Source: Acanthaster planci (lineage: Eukaryota > Echinodermata > Asteroidea > Valvatida > Acanthasteridae). From it: a DNA stretch of 64,000 nucleotides. A model generated the notes under the pieces. It was not told the origin of the DNA. It ran no database searches and worked only from the letters and a program-made list of their open reading frames with translations. This document shows positions 62,873 to 64,000 of the stretch, in pieces (position 1 is the first letter of the stretch; every line of letters starts with the position of its first letter). Where the stretch lies: positions 645,409 through 709,408 of the forward strand of contig NW_019091426.1 of NCBI RefSeq assembly GCF_001949145.1. The letters run 5' to 3'. Position numbers and translations under genes: made by a program.

Positions 62873-64000
62873 GTCTTATGGTTGCATTACACCAAATACG
62901 CGCCCGTAGACCGAAATAGTGCCGACTCTTGAACATCGCAAAGAGGTTGGCCTTCATTTTTTTTCGCTGGAAATTCAAGATAATTTTTTTTCCGCTTGAA
63001 ATTCAAGATTATGGCCAGATCGATCACTTTTCGTTTCAATTTTATGAATTTTTTTATTTGCCTTTTCCGGAAGATACCCCCCCTAATAGTAGTAAAACTA
63101 TGCGCTCATATGAATGTAGCCGTCTGCCTCTATCCAAAATAGGCCCGCATTGTGGGGCTTTTTGTGAAAGAAATACTCTGAACCGGAAACATCAATCCCA
63201 AATTCGGGATTGGTATAAATAATTCTATGATCCCTCGTGATTATGGCACGTCTTATTGTAGAAAATAAGAAACCGTGGGATCACAAAATATAAATAATGA
63301 GCTCGCGAGCAGACATACGACGCTTCAAAACCGTCCCAATTTATAAGCCAATAGGAAATATTCTACATTTTTATTTTAAAATGATTTGATTTGTGCTGTT
63401 CGAAATTACCAACTTATTTGCGTTATTTGGACAGTCAGTTAAGGCCTGTATGGATGAATTCCTCCATCTGCCTAAATCTTGCCAGTATTGGGGGGGGGGT
63501 TGGGGCAAGGTGGAGGTGTAAGACTTGCCAGGCCAAAAAAAATTTGAAAAGTGAGGTGGGGGATAACACCATTAGACACTATTAAAGGTCAATGTTCGTG
63601 ACATTGATGTATATCTGCAGTATCTGTTGTACGTATGCAGCATCTCTTATGTACACCAGAAGGCCTATCTGTGGCTTTTTATTGCAACAAAAACTTTGGG
63701 GGCTGTTTGGTGAAAGTTCATTCGATTTCTTCTGGTGATCTGGGGTGCCAAAAAAACTTCGGAGAAAGGGTGTCAATGACATGGTACTGTCAATTACACT
63801 CCAAAAGCTGCTCCCATTGGTTGTCCCAAGCTCCCATTCCTCGATCATAGGGTTTCAAGAATGGAAGGAGACAAAATCGGTCTTTGTGGTCAATGATCAC
63901 GCCGGTACCTCGGAAGCTAATACCTGATTAAGATTCCATATTACAAGCGGCAAATAAGACATCATAGGAAATGTGCCTCCATAAAAATACGACGCTTGTC

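Larger units (their letters stand above)
56768..64000. other. Upstream flank of the NRF-like gene, repeat-rich
   Basis: No host exon was recognised in 7.2 kb. It contains a LINE remnant (57490-59077), a tRNA-derived SINE (59805-60115), a second copy of the palindromic-tip element (61940-62326) and a minisatellite (62718-62872). A GGCC/GCGC-rich patch lies at 60598-60620. The NRF-gene promoter should be near 56.8-57.4 kb, but no motif is decisive. Confidence 0.55.

Overview
This window is a piece of an animal nuclear genome. Coding sequence is split into short exons with GT–AG introns of a few hundred bases to about 2 kb. The four genes encode metazoan-type proteins, and the intervening DNA is full of eukaryotic repeats (non-LTR retrotransposons, a Penelope-like element, tRNA-derived SINEs, MITEs and minisatellites). 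The gene content and repeat types suggest a marine invertebrate, perhaps a deuterostome. The species cannot be fixed from sequence alone. One assembly gap (376 N) lies at 33858-34233.

Layout. (1) 1830-12881, plus strand: nine exons encode a predicted 682-residue single-pass membrane protein with three CUB domains, one LDL-receptor class A repeat, a transmembrane helix and a proline-rich cytoplasmic tail, similar in style to NETO and LRP12. (2) 17137-29789, minus strand: fifteen exons encode a 646-residue Na+/H+ exchanger of the NHE8 (SLC9A8) type. It lies tail-to-tail with the CUB gene. One of its introns (22313-22926) has U12-type AT–AC splice signals. (3) 32364-36669, plus strand: four exons encode a 171-residue four-helix MARVEL-domain protein of the CMTM/plasmolipin type, head-to-head with the exchanger gene across about 2.6 kb. 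(4) 43761-56767, minus strand: fifteen exons encode a 762-residue 'nose resistant to fluoxetine' (NRF-6)-like membrane acyltransferase, tail-to-tail with the MARVEL gene. All exon joins keep frame. The last CUB-gene junction and one NRF acceptor use weaker sites.

Repeats fill introns and intergenic DNA. They include a 1.6-kb element with palindromic tips and a 6-bp target duplication (33192-34765) with a second 220-bp element nested in it, three copies of a ~180-bp self-complementary MITE (35107, 38820, 50901), two RT-bearing LINE remnants (7937-9106 and 57490-59077), a Penelope-like remnant with GIY-YIG similarity (39840-40850), a SINE with 17-bp target duplications (45197-45410) and several minisatellites. 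Two perfect hairpins lie downstream of the CUB gene. The four genes are unrelated in function; there is no sign of an operon or a co-acting gene cluster.
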